Shown piece by piece: positions 1-7,118 of a stretch of DNA of 48,501 nucleotides. This DNA is from a virus: positions 1-48,501 of IMG/VR virus record IMGVR_UViG_3300050821_001542; one strand, given 5' to 3'. Below the pieces are notes generated by a model, which saw nothing but the letters and a program-made list of their open reading frames with translations, had not been told where the DNA came from and did no database searches. How positions within the stretch are numbered: position 1 is the first letter of the stretch; every line of letters starts with the position of its first letter. Both the position numbers and the translations under genes were made by a program.

Positions 1-43
1 TCAGCCCGGCGATGATCGTGTCGCGTTCGTCGTACAGCGCCAT
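1..43 (-). CDS. Partial gene, N-terminus only
   Basis: Reading leftward, an ATG at 41-43 begins MALYDERDTIIAGL and runs off the left edge. A strong Shine-Dalgarno (AGGAGG, about 58-63 on the complement) sits at good distance, and the start overlaps the end of the J-domain gene by a short gap, so the two are probably co-translated. Too short to identify. Confidence 0.55.
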   Translation of the reverse strand, partial: MALYDERDTIIAGL

Positions 44-44
44 C

Positions 45-644
45 TCAGACACTGGAGCCTCCTGTTAGCTTCGCGCGGAATGCGCCGAGGGTCTGGGTCA
101 GAATGGCCGGAGCGCCCACATCTTCCATCCGGCGAATATAGAAGAACGCCAACCGCAGCGCACACAGGTTCAGGCGCGCCTCCGCGTACTGGTCGATGGC
201 CATGACGTACTCGTGCCGGTGGGTGTGCGTCTGTGTGACCCACGCCTTCGCCCGCGCCCGCCAGTCCGTCAACCGCTTGAACAGTTCCGAGTCCCCACCT
301 CCAGGCAGGTCAGGATGACACCGCTTCGCCTTCTCCCGGTAGGCGGCGTCGATCTGATCGAGCGTCGGAGCCGGAGTCTCCAGCCCCAAACCCTGCTGCC
401 AAGAGAAGTCCTCTTTCGCCATCGAGAACCATACCGCCACCCCAGAGTCCAGCCGCTCGTCCTGCGCCCGCGTGATGAGCACCGACGTAGCCCCCATGCG
501 GCGCATCTCCTCAGCCAGCATCTCCCGGTACTTCCCCCACGGGAACTTCCACGCCGCCTTACTCTGCCGCTCCTTGATCCGCGTCCGGTCACACCCATCC
601 GGCCACCGCAACACTGACTCCTCAAGCACATCGAGCTTCTGCAT
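45..644 (-). CDS. J-domain (DnaJ-like) phage protein
   Basis: A 199-residue protein with a J-domain-like segment at about residues 95-135. It has the signature HPD at 110-112 inside a helix-rich stretch (AAYREKAKRCHPDLPGG) followed by a helix with FKRLTDWRA. J-domains stimulate Hsp70 (DnaK) ATPase through HPD; phages use such proteins to borrow host DnaK for replication or assembly. The N-terminal ~90 residues are not recognised and the C-terminal half is helical. No Cys-rich DnaJ zinc domain is present here, although an isolated CxxCxGxG element occurs in the small gene at 6210. A TTGACA box lies just upstream. The J-domain call is from the motif; the biological role is inferred. Confidence 0.75.
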   Translation of the reverse strand: MQKLDVLEESVLRWPDGCDRTRIKERQSKAAWKFPWGKYREMLAEEMRRMGATSVLITRAQDERLDSGVAVWFSMAKEDFSWQQGLGLETPAPTLDQIDAAYREKAKRCHPDLPGGGDSELFKRLTDWRARAKAWVTQTHTHRHEYVMAIDQYAEARLNLCALRLAFFYIRRMEDVGAPAILTQTLGAFRAKLTGGSSV

Positions 645-662
645 GAGTCCACCTCATGTCAC

Positions 663-692
663 ATCATCCCATATCATCTGATGCCATGTCAA
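663..692 (-). promoter_or_regulatory. Putative sigma70 promoter for the J-domain gene
   Basis: On the leftward strand a perfect -35 TTGACA (687-692) is followed after 18 bases by GATGAT (663-668), a 4/6 match to the -10 consensus, 19 bases before the ATG at 644. The leader would be very short. The surrounding 650-692 is rich in ATCAT/ATGTC near-repeats that could be operator half-sites. Confidence 0.45.
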
Positions 693-725
693 GCCTTTTA
701 GCGGGAAAATGCGGGGGAGGGATAT

Positions 726-769
726 GACCCCCTCGCAGCCCACCCCGCCCAAATGGGGGCATAGGGGTC
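726..769 (-). terminator. Hairpin, possible terminator after the HTH gene
   Basis: GACCCC (726-731) pairs with GGGGTC (764-769), with extra C-run/G-run pairing inside. It lies about 60 bases past the stop of the leftward gene ending at 828. There is no clean T-run, so termination is only a possibility. Confidence 0.3.
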
Positions 770-827
770 GCCCAATAAAGCATGCTTGACCCCACCTATC
801 CCACAGAAAATAAGCATGATACGCGGC

Positions 828-1310
828 TCACCGCGTGGTTCGGTCGCCGTGGTCCACGGTGGTAGCATCTATCGTGCTGATGCCACTGCGCTTAGACCTG
901 ATAGCCTCAGCTACATCGAGCAGCACGTTGACGTTGATACCGGTAGCCTGGCCGCGCACAAGTCTTGCCTTATCAATTAGAATGGCCGCGCCGGTGATGG
1001 CTTGCACGGCGGGCGTTTTGTCGATCTTCTTCTGGGAAACACTTGATAACAGGCGCATTGCGACTGAATCGAAGATGTCTGCCTGATTATCTTGGTAGTC
1101 TCGGAGGTCGTCTGAGGTGTGCTTGCCGAGGAACGTCTTGAGGACCTGGCTGACGTTGGACGGGTCGCAGCCTACTTTGCGTGCTATCTCGGAGTCTGTG
1201 AGCTCTGGGTATTTGAGCTTGAGCTTGCGGATCTCGGGAGCGATGCCGCGGTGGGAGCGCTTGGAAGGCGCCACGCTAAGGATTCTCTCTGCGATGGCTG
1301 ACGCCGGCAT
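828..1310 (-). CDS. HTH DNA-binding protein, candidate terminase small subunit
   Basis: A 160-residue protein. Residues ~20-60 form a helix-turn-helix (LTDSEIARKVGCDPSNVSQVL). The rest is helical and ends in a region like that of phage HTH proteins often annotated as small terminase subunits (alternating Q/AITGAAILIDKARL helices, then a charged tail). A small terminase subunit would recognise packaging sites for TerL. It is far from TerL here unless the molecule is circular, so a transcription regulator is the alternative. The start is ATG 1310; no good ribosome site is visible. It is divergent from the AAA+ gene, with a shared control region between them. Confidence 0.6.
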   Translation of the reverse strand: MPASAIAERILSVAPSKRSHRGIAPEIRKLKLKYPELTDSEIARKVGCDPSNVSQVLKTFLGKHTSDDLRDYQDNQADIFDSVAMRLLSSVSQKKIDKTPAVQAITGAAILIDKARLVRGQATGINVNVLLDVAEAIRSKRSGISTIDATTVDHGDRTTR

Positions 1311-1355
1311 GGTGGCGATTGTACCGCCGATTGGGTGCCGGTTGCCTGCATATAT

Positions 1356-1386
1356 ACGATAGCTGCTACTTTTCTTTCGTTATCGT
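1356..1386. promoter_or_regulatory. Inverted repeat in the divergent control region
   Basis: ACGATA (1356-1361) and TATCGT (1381-1386) flank 19 bases between the divergent genes starting at 1310 and 1451. The right arm belongs to TATCGTGCAT, which recurs exactly at 47363-47372 in another promoter region. It may be an operator; the binding protein is unknown. Confidence 0.4.
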
Positions 1387-1397
1387 GCATTATTCTC

Positions 1398-1426
1398 TTG
1401 ACATGGTGAGCGGGTGAGCGCAGAAT
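1398..1426 (+). promoter_or_regulatory. Strong sigma70-like early promoter
   Basis: A consensus -35 TTGACA (1398-1403), a 17-base spacer and CAGAAT (1421-1426, 5/6 to TATAAT). It lies about 25 bases before the GTG start at 1451. This is probably the first promoter of the rightward early region. Confidence 0.7.
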
Positions 1427-1450
1427 CACTCAAGAAAGCGAGGTATCAGC

Positions 1451-2122
1451 GTGACACCTGCATTGCTCTTCCCCGATATGGCTGAGCTGCCCGGACTGGC
1501 GTTCCCTGAGCCGCTGAGCGAGAAGTACCGCCCGTCGCGTATCTCTGACTTCGCTGGTCTCGCTGAGACGAAGCGCACGTTGCAGGGATTCGCAGCCAAC
1601 CCGCGAGCAATCGGACTGCTATTTGTCGGGCCGGCCGGTACTGGAAAGACTTCGATGGGCATTGCGCTCGCCCGTGAGGTCTCAGGCTTCCTGCATCATG
1701 TCCCCGCCGGCCTATGCACCGTTGAGGCGATCCGCGAGCTGGCCTTCACCTGCCACTACTACCCGCCGCCCGGATTCTCTCGCCACGTCATCCTGATAGA
1801 TGAAGCCGACCAGATGAGCGCGGCGGCGCAGCTTGCGTGCCTCAGCTATCTCGACGGCACTAGCACTATCCCTGATACGGTCTGGGTCTTCACCTGCAAT
1901 GCGACCGACCGACTGGCCGAGAGATTCCTCAGCCGCAACCGTGTGCTGCCGTTCTCGACCTACGGCATACAGGCAGACGCGGCCAAGCTGCTAGAGCGCG
2001 TCTGGTCGTCCGAGACCGATGCCGAGGCGCCCAACTTCGCAAGGCTTATCAAAGAGCAGAATGGCAACGTCCGCGCGGCACTGTCCGTGCTCGATTCCAA
2101 GCTGGACGCACTACGCGCATAG
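1451..2122 (+). CDS. AAA+ ATPase, RFC/clamp-loader small-subunit-like
   Basis: A 223-residue AAA+ protein. The N-terminus has the clamp-loader box SEKYRPSRISDFAG (~23-36). Walker A GPAGTGKT is at 60-67, Walker B VILIDEAD at 113-120, a sensor-1 TCN near 148-150, and SRN at 161-163 where clamp loaders have the SRC arginine finger. Family members load ring clamps on DNA or remodel replication complexes. No partner clamp-loader subunit, sliding clamp or DNA polymerase gene was seen in the window. It may therefore act on the host replisome or as a helicase loader. The start is GTG with GAGG upstream. Confidence 0.8.
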   Translation: MTPALLFPDMAELPGLAFPEPLSEKYRPSRISDFAGLAETKRTLQGFAANPRAIGLLFVGPAGTGKTSMGIALAREVSGFLHHVPAGLCTVEAIRELAFTCHYYPPPGFSRHVILIDEADQMSAAAQLACLSYLDGTSTIPDTVWVFTCNATDRLAERFLSRNRVLPFSTYGIQADAAKLLERVWSSETDAEAPNFARLIKEQNGNVRAALSVLDSKLDALRA

Positions 2123-2136
2123 GAGGCGCGCAAACA

Positions 2137-2457
2137 ATGAACCGAATCAGCCGCAAGCACCTCGAATCCCAAGTCGCCACAATCAACCGCATGCTGGGAG
2201 CACCATCCGAGTCATATGCCCTCGTAGGCGACCGCTACAAGGCCAACATCGGCAACTACCACATCGGCGCCAACACGCCCGGAGACCGCTACGGCACGCG
2301 CTTCTGCTTGCAGCAGACGATCAACGAGGGAGGCGGCGTCCATGTCGTCTCCGGCACCGAGGTCTGCGGCGCTCAGGCATTCGCTGACGTGCTGTCCGCG
2401 ATGATCTCCGGCATTCAGGCGGCGCAGGAAGCAATCCGTCAGACGGTTGCAGCATGA
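2137..2457 (+). CDS. Hypothetical protein, 106 aa
   Basis: A soluble-looking protein with no recognised family; the N-terminus is basic (NRISRKHLESQ) and the C-terminus is an alanine-rich helix. The start ATG follows AGGAGG by eight bases. Its stop overlaps the next ATG (ATGA), so it is translationally coupled to the small membrane protein. The position between two replication/recombination ATPases suggests an early role, but nothing in the sequence defines it. Confidence 0.7.
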   Translation: MNRISRKHLESQVATINRMLGAPSESYALVGDRYKANIGNYHIGANTPGDRYGTRFCLQQTINEGGGVHVVSGTEVCGAQAFADVLSAMISGIQAAQEAIRQTVAA

Positions 2458-2588
2458 TCGACCCAGCCCTACACGCCCAGCTTATCCACGCCGCAAAGCT
2501 CATGGTGACGGCTATCCTCACGGCCGGCTTCATCGCCTGGTGCTGGCTCGCGCTGCCCTACTTCATCAACGGAGGACCGCGGCGGTAG
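2454..2588 (+). CDS. Small single-span membrane protein, 44 aa
   Basis: Starts by ATGA overlap with the preceding gene and encodes 44 residues. One membrane helix of about 22 residues (from AKLMVTAILTAGF to LPYFI) is followed by a short basic tail GGPRR, which predicts the C-terminus in the cytoplasm. It is too small and too early to call a holin; such early phage membrane peptides often alter the host envelope. Function unknown. Confidence 0.6.
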   Translation: MIDPALHAQLIHAAKLMVTAILTAGFIAWCWLALPYFINGGPRR

Positions 2589-2594
2589 TCGTCC

Positions 2595-2620
2595 AGTACA
2601 AGACAAATCTGCACGGCAAC
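2595..2620 (+). promoter_or_regulatory. Conserved ~26-bp site, copy 1
   Basis: AGTACAAGACAAAT (2595-2608) matches exactly the complement of 46686-46699. Similarity extends on both sides to GTCyAGTAC...CACGG. Both copies lie upstream of a gene in the same relative orientation, here 77 bases before the recombinase ATPase. Probably a regulator-binding or promoter element. Confidence 0.55.
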
Positions 2621-2632
2621 GTAAATTAGTTA

Positions 2633-2661
2633 TTGCTTTCCGTGCATATCGCGCGTAGAAT
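2633..2661 (+). promoter_or_regulatory. Sigma70-like promoter for the recombination genes
   Basis: TTGCTT (2633-2638), a 17-base spacer, TAGAAT (2656-2661). GCACGG (2611-2616) and CCGTGC (2640-2645) form an inverted repeat around the -35 box that could be an operator. AAGGAG at 2671-2676 serves the ATG at 2686. Confidence 0.65.
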
Positions 2662-2685
2662 CACCCGAACAAGGAGCAATCCACC

Positions 2686-3591
2686 ATGCTGAAGATCATC
2701 AAGGCAACCGAACCAATGCCGGTCGCCAACATCGTGCTGACCATCTACGCCGCGCCCGGACTCGGCAAGTCCACCCTCGGCTTCACCGCTGAGAAGCCGC
2801 TGATGCTCGACTTCGACAAAGGAGCATACCGGGCAGGAAACCGCGGCGATGCCGTCACGGTGACCCGCTGGGCCGACGTGGAGGCCATGAGCGCCGACGA
2901 CCTCGCGCCCTACTCCACCATCATCGTCGACACTGCCGGCCGCGCCCTCGACGCGATGGGCGTAGACATCATCGCCAAGAACCCCAAGGCGGGGCGCGGA
3001 GGCAATCTCACGCTCCAGGGATACGGCGAACTCAAAGGCCGCTTCACGCAGTGGCAGAGCTTCCTGCGGTCGCAGGGCAAGGACCTGGTGCTCATCTGCC
3101 ACATGGACGAGCAGCGCAACGGCGACGACACGCAGGAGCGCATCGACGCGCAGGGCAGTTCGAAGAATGAAATCTACAAGTCCTCGGACGCGATGTGCCG
3201 CATTCAGATTCAGCCCGACGGAACCCGCGTGCTCAACTTCGATCCCCGTGAGGGCGGCTTCGGCAAGAACCCGGCGCAGCTCCCGAAGCTGGCCTTCCCC
3301 CACCCGGACAAGAACCCGCACTTCCTTGCCGACGTGATCGCGCAGATCAAGGCCAGCATCAACAAGCTGACCGAGGCGCAGGCCGAGGCGGTGAAAGAGG
3401 CCGAGCAGTGGGCCGCTGCCTTCGCGGAGTGCGACACGGTGGACCTGTTCAACAAGTCCATCGTGCCGCTGATGAAAGAGCGCAAGGGCACCCCGTTCAC
3501 CGAGCAGGCCGCACAGATCGCCAAAGATCGCGGCTACGTCCCCAACAAGAAGACCGGGCTGTACGAGGCGGCGCCCGCGCCGGTGGCCTAA
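2686..3591 (+). CDS. Sak4-type / AAA_24 RecA-like ATPase, likely single-strand annealing recombinase
   Basis: A 301-residue RecA-fold ATPase. Walker A APGLGKST is at 23-30, LMLDFDKG at ~39-46, Walker B TIIVDTAG at ~78-85, and a strand ending in LICHMDE, as in the phage family variously annotated AAA_24, Sak4 or RecA-like. These proteins anneal single-stranded DNA in phage recombination, usually with a phage nuclease. The next gene is a RecB/Cas4-type nuclease whose ATG overlaps this stop codon, which supports that pairing. The C-terminal ~80 residues are a helical charged extension. The start ATG has AAGGAG and its own promoter. Confidence 0.8.
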   Translation: MLKIIKATEPMPVANIVLTIYAAPGLGKSTLGFTAEKPLMLDFDKGAYRAGNRGDAVTVTRWADVEAMSADDLAPYSTIIVDTAGRALDAMGVDIIAKNPKAGRGGNLTLQGYGELKGRFTQWQSFLRSQGKDLVLICHMDEQRNGDDTQERIDAQGSSKNEIYKSSDAMCRIQIQPDGTRVLNFDPREGGFGKNPAQLPKLAFPHPDKNPHFLADVIAQIKASINKLTEAQAEAVKEAEQWAAAFAECDTVDLFNKSIVPLMKERKGTPFTEQAAQIAKDRGYVPNKKTGLYEAAPAPVA

Positions 3592-4157
3592 TGCGCGTCA
3601 GCGTCTCTAAACTCGACCTGTACGCCTCGTGGAAGCAGCGCGAGGACCAGAGCCTCGCCGACTTGGTGAAGATGCTCACCGACAACACGCCCACCGAGGC
3701 CATGCTGCGCGGCAGGGCGTTTGCCAAGGCTGTAGAGCGTGCCGAGGTTGGAGAGTCGCCCTACCTCGTGCAGGACGGCTACACCTTCGCCTTCACGGGG
3801 GACTTCACCGTCGAGCACTTTCCCCGGCGCGAGGAGTCGCGCGAGAAGGACTACGGCGGCATCATCGTCTCGTCGCGCTGCGATCGCGTGCTCGGCAACC
3901 TCATCGTAGACGACAAGACTACCGAGAGGTTCGACGCCGAGAACTACCTGGAGTCGTGGCAGTGGAAGTTCTACCTCGACATCTTTGCGGCCGACCAGTT
4001 CGTTTGGAACGCGTGGGAGATGAACGAACTCGACACCCCGAAGGCTTACGGCGTGCATCACCTTCACCGGCTGCACCAGTACCGCTACCCGGCGCTCGAA
4101 GCCGATTGCACCGCCTTGGCGCAGGAGTACCGCAACTTCGCAGAGAGGTATCTATGA
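3591..4157 (+). CDS. PD-(D/E)XK exonuclease, RecB/Cas4-like
   Basis: A 188-residue nuclease. Family signs are LRGRAFAKAVE (~39-49) at the motif-I position, acidic residue D98 (SRCDRV), the core IVDDKTT (~106-111) giving the D-x-K pair, and a Q-motif helix WQWKFYLDIF (~123-132). Such enzymes resect DNA ends 5'-3' to provide single strands for an annealing protein, here the Sak4-like ATPase directly upstream (TAATG overlap). It lacks the Cys cluster of iron-sulfur Cas4 proteins, so the plain exonuclease form is more likely. It overlaps the next small gene by ATGA. Confidence 0.8.
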   Translation: MRVSVSKLDLYASWKQREDQSLADLVKMLTDNTPTEAMLRGRAFAKAVERAEVGESPYLVQDGYTFAFTGDFTVEHFPRREESREKDYGGIIVSSRCDRVLGNLIVDDKTTERFDAENYLESWQWKFYLDIFAADQFVWNAWEMNELDTPKAYGVHHLHRLHQYRYPALEADCTALAQEYRNFAERYL

Positions 4158-4348
4158 GGTTCCCTGAGAAATTGTTTGTGCAAACCGTTGAGAATCCTGA
4201 CCCGAGGGGTGCTTGGGCAGCACACGCTTCGTTAGACGCTTCACTCTCTCAAGTTGGCGGCGAAAAGCGGCGAATCGCCGAGTACACGCTAACACGCGTC
4301 GTCGAAGCAAAAATGGTTCCCGAAGTTCAGTGCGAGGTGGGCCAGTGA
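4154..4348 (+). CDS. Hypothetical protein, 64 aa
   Basis: Starts at the ATG inside the exonuclease stop (ATGA) and ends inside the next start (GTGA), so translation of all three is probably coupled. The 64 residues are soluble and mixed-charge with no recognised motif. The overlapping punctuation at both ends is the main evidence that it is real. Confidence 0.6.
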   Translation: MRFPEKLFVQTVENPDPRGAWAAHASLDASLSQVGGEKRRIAEYTLTRVVEAKMVPEVQCEVGQ

Positions 4349-4617
4349 CCGAAGCCCAGCGCACCGCCCTGTTGACCGCCTGTGCGTTTGCGAAGGTGTT
4401 TCTGGCCGCCGCCGACACAGAACTGCGCGGCGGACAGTCCCTGCCCCGCCTGGAGGCCCAGCTACAGTTCCTCGCGGCCTGCACGAAGCTGTCGGAGCTC
4501 GCCATCTGCGCCAACCCGCGCTGTGGGCACACGCTGGGGGTGCACCTTGGAACTGAAGCTGGCCTGTGCATGGATCGCAACTGCTCGTGCCGTGTGTTCG
4601 AGCCGGAGGACGAGTGA
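4345..4617 (+). CDS. Small protein with C-terminal Cys cluster, 90 aa
   Basis: GTG start overlapping the previous stop; the end overlaps the next ATG. The first ~55 residues are a helical segment. The last third holds CANPRCGHTLG...CMDRNCSC, six cysteines plus histidines that could bind one or two zinc ions. The same frame is open upstream from 4213 but lacks coupling there. Function unknown; it belongs to the run of zinc-ribbon genes that follows. Confidence 0.6.
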   Translation: MTEAQRTALLTACAFAKVFLAAADTELRGGQSLPRLEAQLQFLAACTKLSELAICANPRCGHTLGVHLGTEAGLCMDRNCSCRVFEPEDE

Positions 4618-4820
4618 TGTGGCGCAACTGGAAGGACGAGCCTCCGCAGATACCGTGGGCACCCGTGATTTGCTGGTGCGGCAATTCTGATTGTAATGGA
4701 TGGTGCAGCAGCATCTCGTATAAGCATGAGGTAGAAGAGCAGGACGGACAACGAATAGTGTGGCGACCCACAGGTATCTATCGTGAAGAGTTCTATCAGG
4801 TCACAGGACGTTGGGAATAA
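4617..4820 (+). CDS. Small Trp/Cys-rich protein, 67 aa
   Basis: The ATG overlaps the preceding stop by one base (TGATG). The protein has a compact cluster CWCGNSDCNGWC near residues 20-31 and several tryptophans, consistent with a small zinc-binding fold. No family recognised. Confidence 0.6.
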   Translation: MWRNWKDEPPQIPWAPVICWCGNSDCNGWCSSISYKHEVEEQDGQRIVWRPTGIYREEFYQVTGRWE

Positions 4821-4832
4821 GGAGGCAGGACA

Positions 4833-5090
4833 ATGATCGAGGGATACGCAGTAGGGCACAAACGCAGCAGCGGACGAATTGAGATCCTCGCAACCGCACG
4901 CACGCAGGACGAGGCGACGGCAACCATCACCGGATTGCGGGTGCTCTATCCGCCGCTCTATGCGGACACCGAGTTCACGGTCTACGAACTGCACGACCCG
5001 GCCAGCGATGCTGAGGTGTTCTCAGCGATCAACGGCAAGGATGCGCCAGTGCCGGCCCGCGAAGCCCTAACCCCCGAAGGAGAGAAATGA
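4833..5090 (+). CDS. Hypothetical protein, 85 aa
   Basis: AAGGAGG stands a few bases before the ATG. The protein alternates short strands and helices with no cysteine and no membrane segment. Its stop overlaps the next ATG (ATGA). Not recognised. Confidence 0.65.
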   Translation: MIEGYAVGHKRSSGRIEILATARTQDEATATITGLRVLYPPLYADTEFTVYELHDPASDAEVFSAINGKDAPVPAREALTPEGEK

Positions 5091-5272
5091 GCCACAAATT
5101 CACTTGCGCAGCCTGTCACGGTACATTCGTCAGCGAATCCAGCGATGAAGAGCGGATTGCCGAGTATGAAAAGCTCTTTGCCCAACCGATTGATGCAGAA
5201 CCTACCGAGGTTGTGTGCGATGACTGCTGGAAAGCGATGGGCTGCGACCGCATAGGAGCAGACATAGCTTAG
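5087..5272 (+). CDS. Zinc-ribbon protein, 61 aa
   Basis: Two paired-cysteine knuckles, CAAC (~8-11) and CDDC (~44-47), separated by an acidic helix. This is the usual layout of a single zinc ribbon. It is coupled by ATGA to the preceding gene. Possible roles include nucleic-acid or host-protein binding; none can be assigned. Confidence 0.65.
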   Translation: MSHKFTCAACHGTFVSESSDEERIAEYEKLFAQPIDAEPTEVVCDDCWKAMGCDRIGADIA

Positions 5273-5310
5273 GCCACCCAATGAACTCTAACCCCACAGG
5301 AGCATGAGAG

Positions 5311-5520
5311 ATGATTCCAACACCGGAACAGCTATTGCAGAGGACAGAGACTCGCAAGTGGACGGTGCGGCATCGGCAGAAATTCAGACTGCGGCGCACA
5401 ATCTTGGCGGATCGCTTCGAGCTATCAGGAGAATTCTTCCTCTTCTACGGGATCGGCGGCGTGACCGATTTGTTCCGCGCAGACGAGGTGCTGAGCATTG
5501 TCGAGCACATGGAGGACTGA
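5311..5520 (+). CDS. Hypothetical basic protein, 69 aa
   Basis: An AGGAG site lies about eight bases upstream of the ATG. The N-terminal half is strongly basic (TVRHRQKFRLRRTI) and the C-terminal half acidic, suggesting nucleic-acid contact, but no motif is recognised. It lies between two zinc-ribbon genes in the same direction. Confidence 0.6.
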   Translation: MIPTPEQLLQRTETRKWTVRHRQKFRLRRTILADRFELSGEFFLFYGIGGVTDLFRADEVLSIVEHMED

Positions 5521-5524
5521 GCCC

Positions 5525-5803
5525 ATGAACTACAACGACAACATCCCCGCAGGCTCCAGATACGACTCCAATGCTCCGTGGAACTCAGGCATCGAAGCAC
5601 GCCACTGTAAGCGCTGCGGAGAACCTCTGGAGATGGACTACGACGAAGACGGGCATATGGTGTGGGTGGAATGTGAATGTGGAGACGAGACGTACCGCTA
5701 TGTTTGCAACAACTGCGGCGCATCGGAGTCCTTAGAGCAGTACCGATCTAACTACGTCTGCCCGTGGTGCGGTGAAGGGGTTATGGAGCGCGAGGAACCA
5801 TGA
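5525..5803 (+). CDS. Double zinc-ribbon protein, 92 aa
   Basis: Four cysteine knuckles: CKRC, CEC, CNNC and CPWC. They form two ribbons joined by an aromatic/acidic linker. The N-terminus (NYNDNIPAGSRYDSNAPW) is polar and probably disordered. The chosen ATG at 5525 leaves a natural four-base gap from the previous stop; the frame is open further upstream. The end overlaps the next gene by ATGA. Similar double-ribbon proteins occur in phages without assigned function. Confidence 0.65.
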   Translation: MNYNDNIPAGSRYDSNAPWNSGIEARHCKRCGEPLEMDYDEDGHMVWVECECGDETYRYVCNNCGASESLEQYRSNYVCPWCGEGVMEREEP

Positions 5804-5988
5804 GCATATTTTCAGATCGCACGCTGTACGAAAAGCTGGATCGCGTCATCGGCGACGATGAATACTGCGAGGACTGCGGAGAAACCGCCAGCGTGTATCG
5901 CTTCGGGACAGCACTCTGCCAGTCCTGCGCGATGGCGGATATTGACGACGTAAACGAGTTTGAGGGAGACGACGATGGAAACCAATAA
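5800..5988 (+). CDS. Small acidic zinc-ribbon protein, 62 aa
   Basis: CEDC and CQSC knuckles ~16 residues apart form one zinc ribbon; the C-terminus is very acidic (DDVNEFEGDDDGNQ). ATGA coupling with the previous gene. An acidic tail on a small phage protein can mimic DNA, but that is speculation here. Confidence 0.65.
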   Translation: MSIFSDRTLYEKLDRVIGDDEYCEDCGETASVYRFGTALCQSCAMADIDDVNEFEGDDDGNQ

Positions 5989-6005
5989 CGGCGGCTCGGA
6001 TCAGC

Positions 6006-6197
6006 GTGAAGGAGCGTCTCGTCGATTCCGTTCCACAGTTGCAGCGTGGACGTGTCTGGTGCCGCGAGTGCCGATTCACTATGAGCGTGGATTCGGCTGA
6101 GTGCATGAGAAGCGGCTGGCCGAAGTGCCACGGGCAGACCATGACGATTGATTCACCGGAAGAATGGGCCTGCTACGAGCGCAAGCAAACCGACTGA
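6006..6197 (+). CDS. Small Cys protein, 63 aa
   Basis: GTG start; no ATG is available in frame. It has CRECRF and later single cysteines (AEC, PKC) that could complete a zinc site. An alternative frame starts at ATG 5975 but gives only 41 residues with no Cys pairing and less protein-like composition, so this frame is preferred. Confidence 0.5.
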   Translation: MKERLVDSVPQLQRGRVWCRECRFTMSVDSAECMRSGWPKCHGQTMTIDSPEEWACYERKQTD

Positions 6198-6209
6198 GAG
6201 AGGTGGGAG

Positions 6210-6386
6210 ATGAAGCTGGTTACTGGCAAAGAGTTGATGGAGCAGCTTGGCCCGCTGCATAAGCACATGGAGGACTTGCGGCGTATTTGTGAAGGCCAGC
6301 GGCCATGTCCTCACTGTGAAGGAACAGGATGGATCACACCTGAGCGGGCCGCATCCCCTGAACCGAACGAAGAGGAGCGCAAATGA
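6210..6386 (+). CDS. Small protein with a DnaJ-type CxxCxGxG element, 58 aa
   Basis: GGTGGGAG sits just upstream of the ATG and the stop overlaps the next ATG (ATGA). After a helical N-terminus (~30 residues) comes CPHCEGTGWI, one copy of the CxxCxGxG repeat found four times in DnaJ zinc domains and singly in many small phage and bacterial proteins. One copy can bind zinc only with a partner or by dimerising. The phage also encodes a separate J-domain protein, but no link between the two is shown. Confidence 0.6.
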   Translation: MKLVTGKELMEQLGPLHKHMEDLRRICEGQRPCPHCEGTGWITPERAASPEPNEEERK

Positions 6387-6583
6387 AGCGAAAATTCAAT
6401 GGACACTACCCACCTGAGATTGAGAAGTGCTCACCCGAAGCACGAATCAGGCTCTATAGCCTCGTCAATGCCCTTCGGGCGGAGAAACCCCCAGAGATGG
6501 ACGATATTCTCTGGCTTGCCTGCTACTGCGAAGTAGATAAGAAGTACCGCAGGCCCAAAGAGGTGCGTGGCGATGACAAGTAA
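6383..6583 (+). CDS. Hypothetical protein, 66 aa
   Basis: ATGA overlap with the preceding gene. A compact helical protein (SPEARIRLYSLVNALRAEKPPEMDDI) with two cysteines (ACYC) and a basic C-terminus. It overlaps the next gene by about ten bases. No family recognised. Confidence 0.6.
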   Translation: MKRKFNGHYPPEIEKCSPEARIRLYSLVNALRAEKPPEMDDILWLACYCEVDKKYRRPKEVRGDDK

Positions 6584-6752
6584 GCCCATCAATGTCGGCG
6601 TGAGTTGGCTGCGAACGCTGTGCAGTACCAATCTCCGTGATTTCAACGAGAACCGCCGCACGGCCATCTTGCACGACCGGGCAGAGCCAATCGCTGTGCT
6701 TGTGAGCTACGACGAGTATCTACGAATGCAGGAGGCCATCGATGTCAACTGA
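6573..6752 (+). CDS. Phd/YefM-like antitoxin-type protein
   Basis: Start ATG 6573 has AGAGG nine bases upstream. The 59 residues resemble the Phd/YefM/RelB antitoxin N-terminal fold. A helix (LRDFNENR) leads to AILHDRAEPIAVLVSYDEYLRM, the typical strand plus SYDEYLRM helix of that family. No toxin gene (RelE/Doc) is adjacent. It is therefore an orphan, which could repress transcription or neutralise a host toxin. Family resemblance is by eye. Confidence 0.6.
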   Translation: MTSKPINVGVSWLRTLCSTNLRDFNENRRTAILHDRAEPIAVLVSYDEYLRMQEAIDVN

Positions 6753-7113
6753 AGCAGCACGCAGGGCGGCGGCGGAGAAGGTGAATAAGCTCTCGCCAGA
6801 TGTGCAGAAAATAATCAAGAAGGTTGCCCATGACGCCATGATTGAGGAAGGTGTCGTGTGGAACGCCATGACCGGCAATAACACCGACATTACCTTTCGG
6901 GCCATTCGGTGCGCCGTATTTGGTTGGGGTAGAGCGCTGGCCCTAGACGCCGCCGAGGAGGAGCGCGACAGGCTCTCAGCCGTGACGGACAGGCTCGATG
7001 TCAAGCTCGCCAACGCCGAGGAGAGGCTGCGGAGGGCCAAGGAACTGGCACAGGACGAGAACGACCCGTTTCGTATTCGGCTCACTAATTTCCTCGCCGA
7101 GAAGGAGGGGTAG
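6742..7113 (+). CDS. Coiled-coil hypothetical protein, 123 aa
   Basis: Overlaps the antitoxin-like gene by 11 bases. Residues ~70-105 form a charged coiled coil (AAEEERDRLSAVTDRLDVKL). The N-terminal half is helical with SPDVQKIIKKVAHDAM. No enzyme motif or membrane segment. Function unknown. Confidence 0.65.
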   Translation: MSTEAARRAAAEKVNKLSPDVQKIIKKVAHDAMIEEGVVWNAMTGNNTDITFRAIRCAVFGWGRALALDAAEEERDRLSAVTDRLDVKLANAEERLRRAKELAQDENDPFRIRLTNFLAEKEG

Positions 7114-7118
7114 CGCGA

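Noticed and set aside
778-787. Palindrome near AAGCATGCTT
   Set aside because: Short palindromes of this kind are common and no promoter or paired site accompanies it.
2626-3321. Long leftward frame opposite the recombinase ATPase
   Set aside because: It is the complement shadow of a well-supported gene with Walker motifs. Similar shadows opposite the helicase, the internal virion protein and the portal were also rejected.
5975-6100. 41-codon frame starting at ATG 5975
   Set aside because: It overlaps the Cys protein at 6006 in another frame, lacks recognisable features and is less protein-like than that frame.
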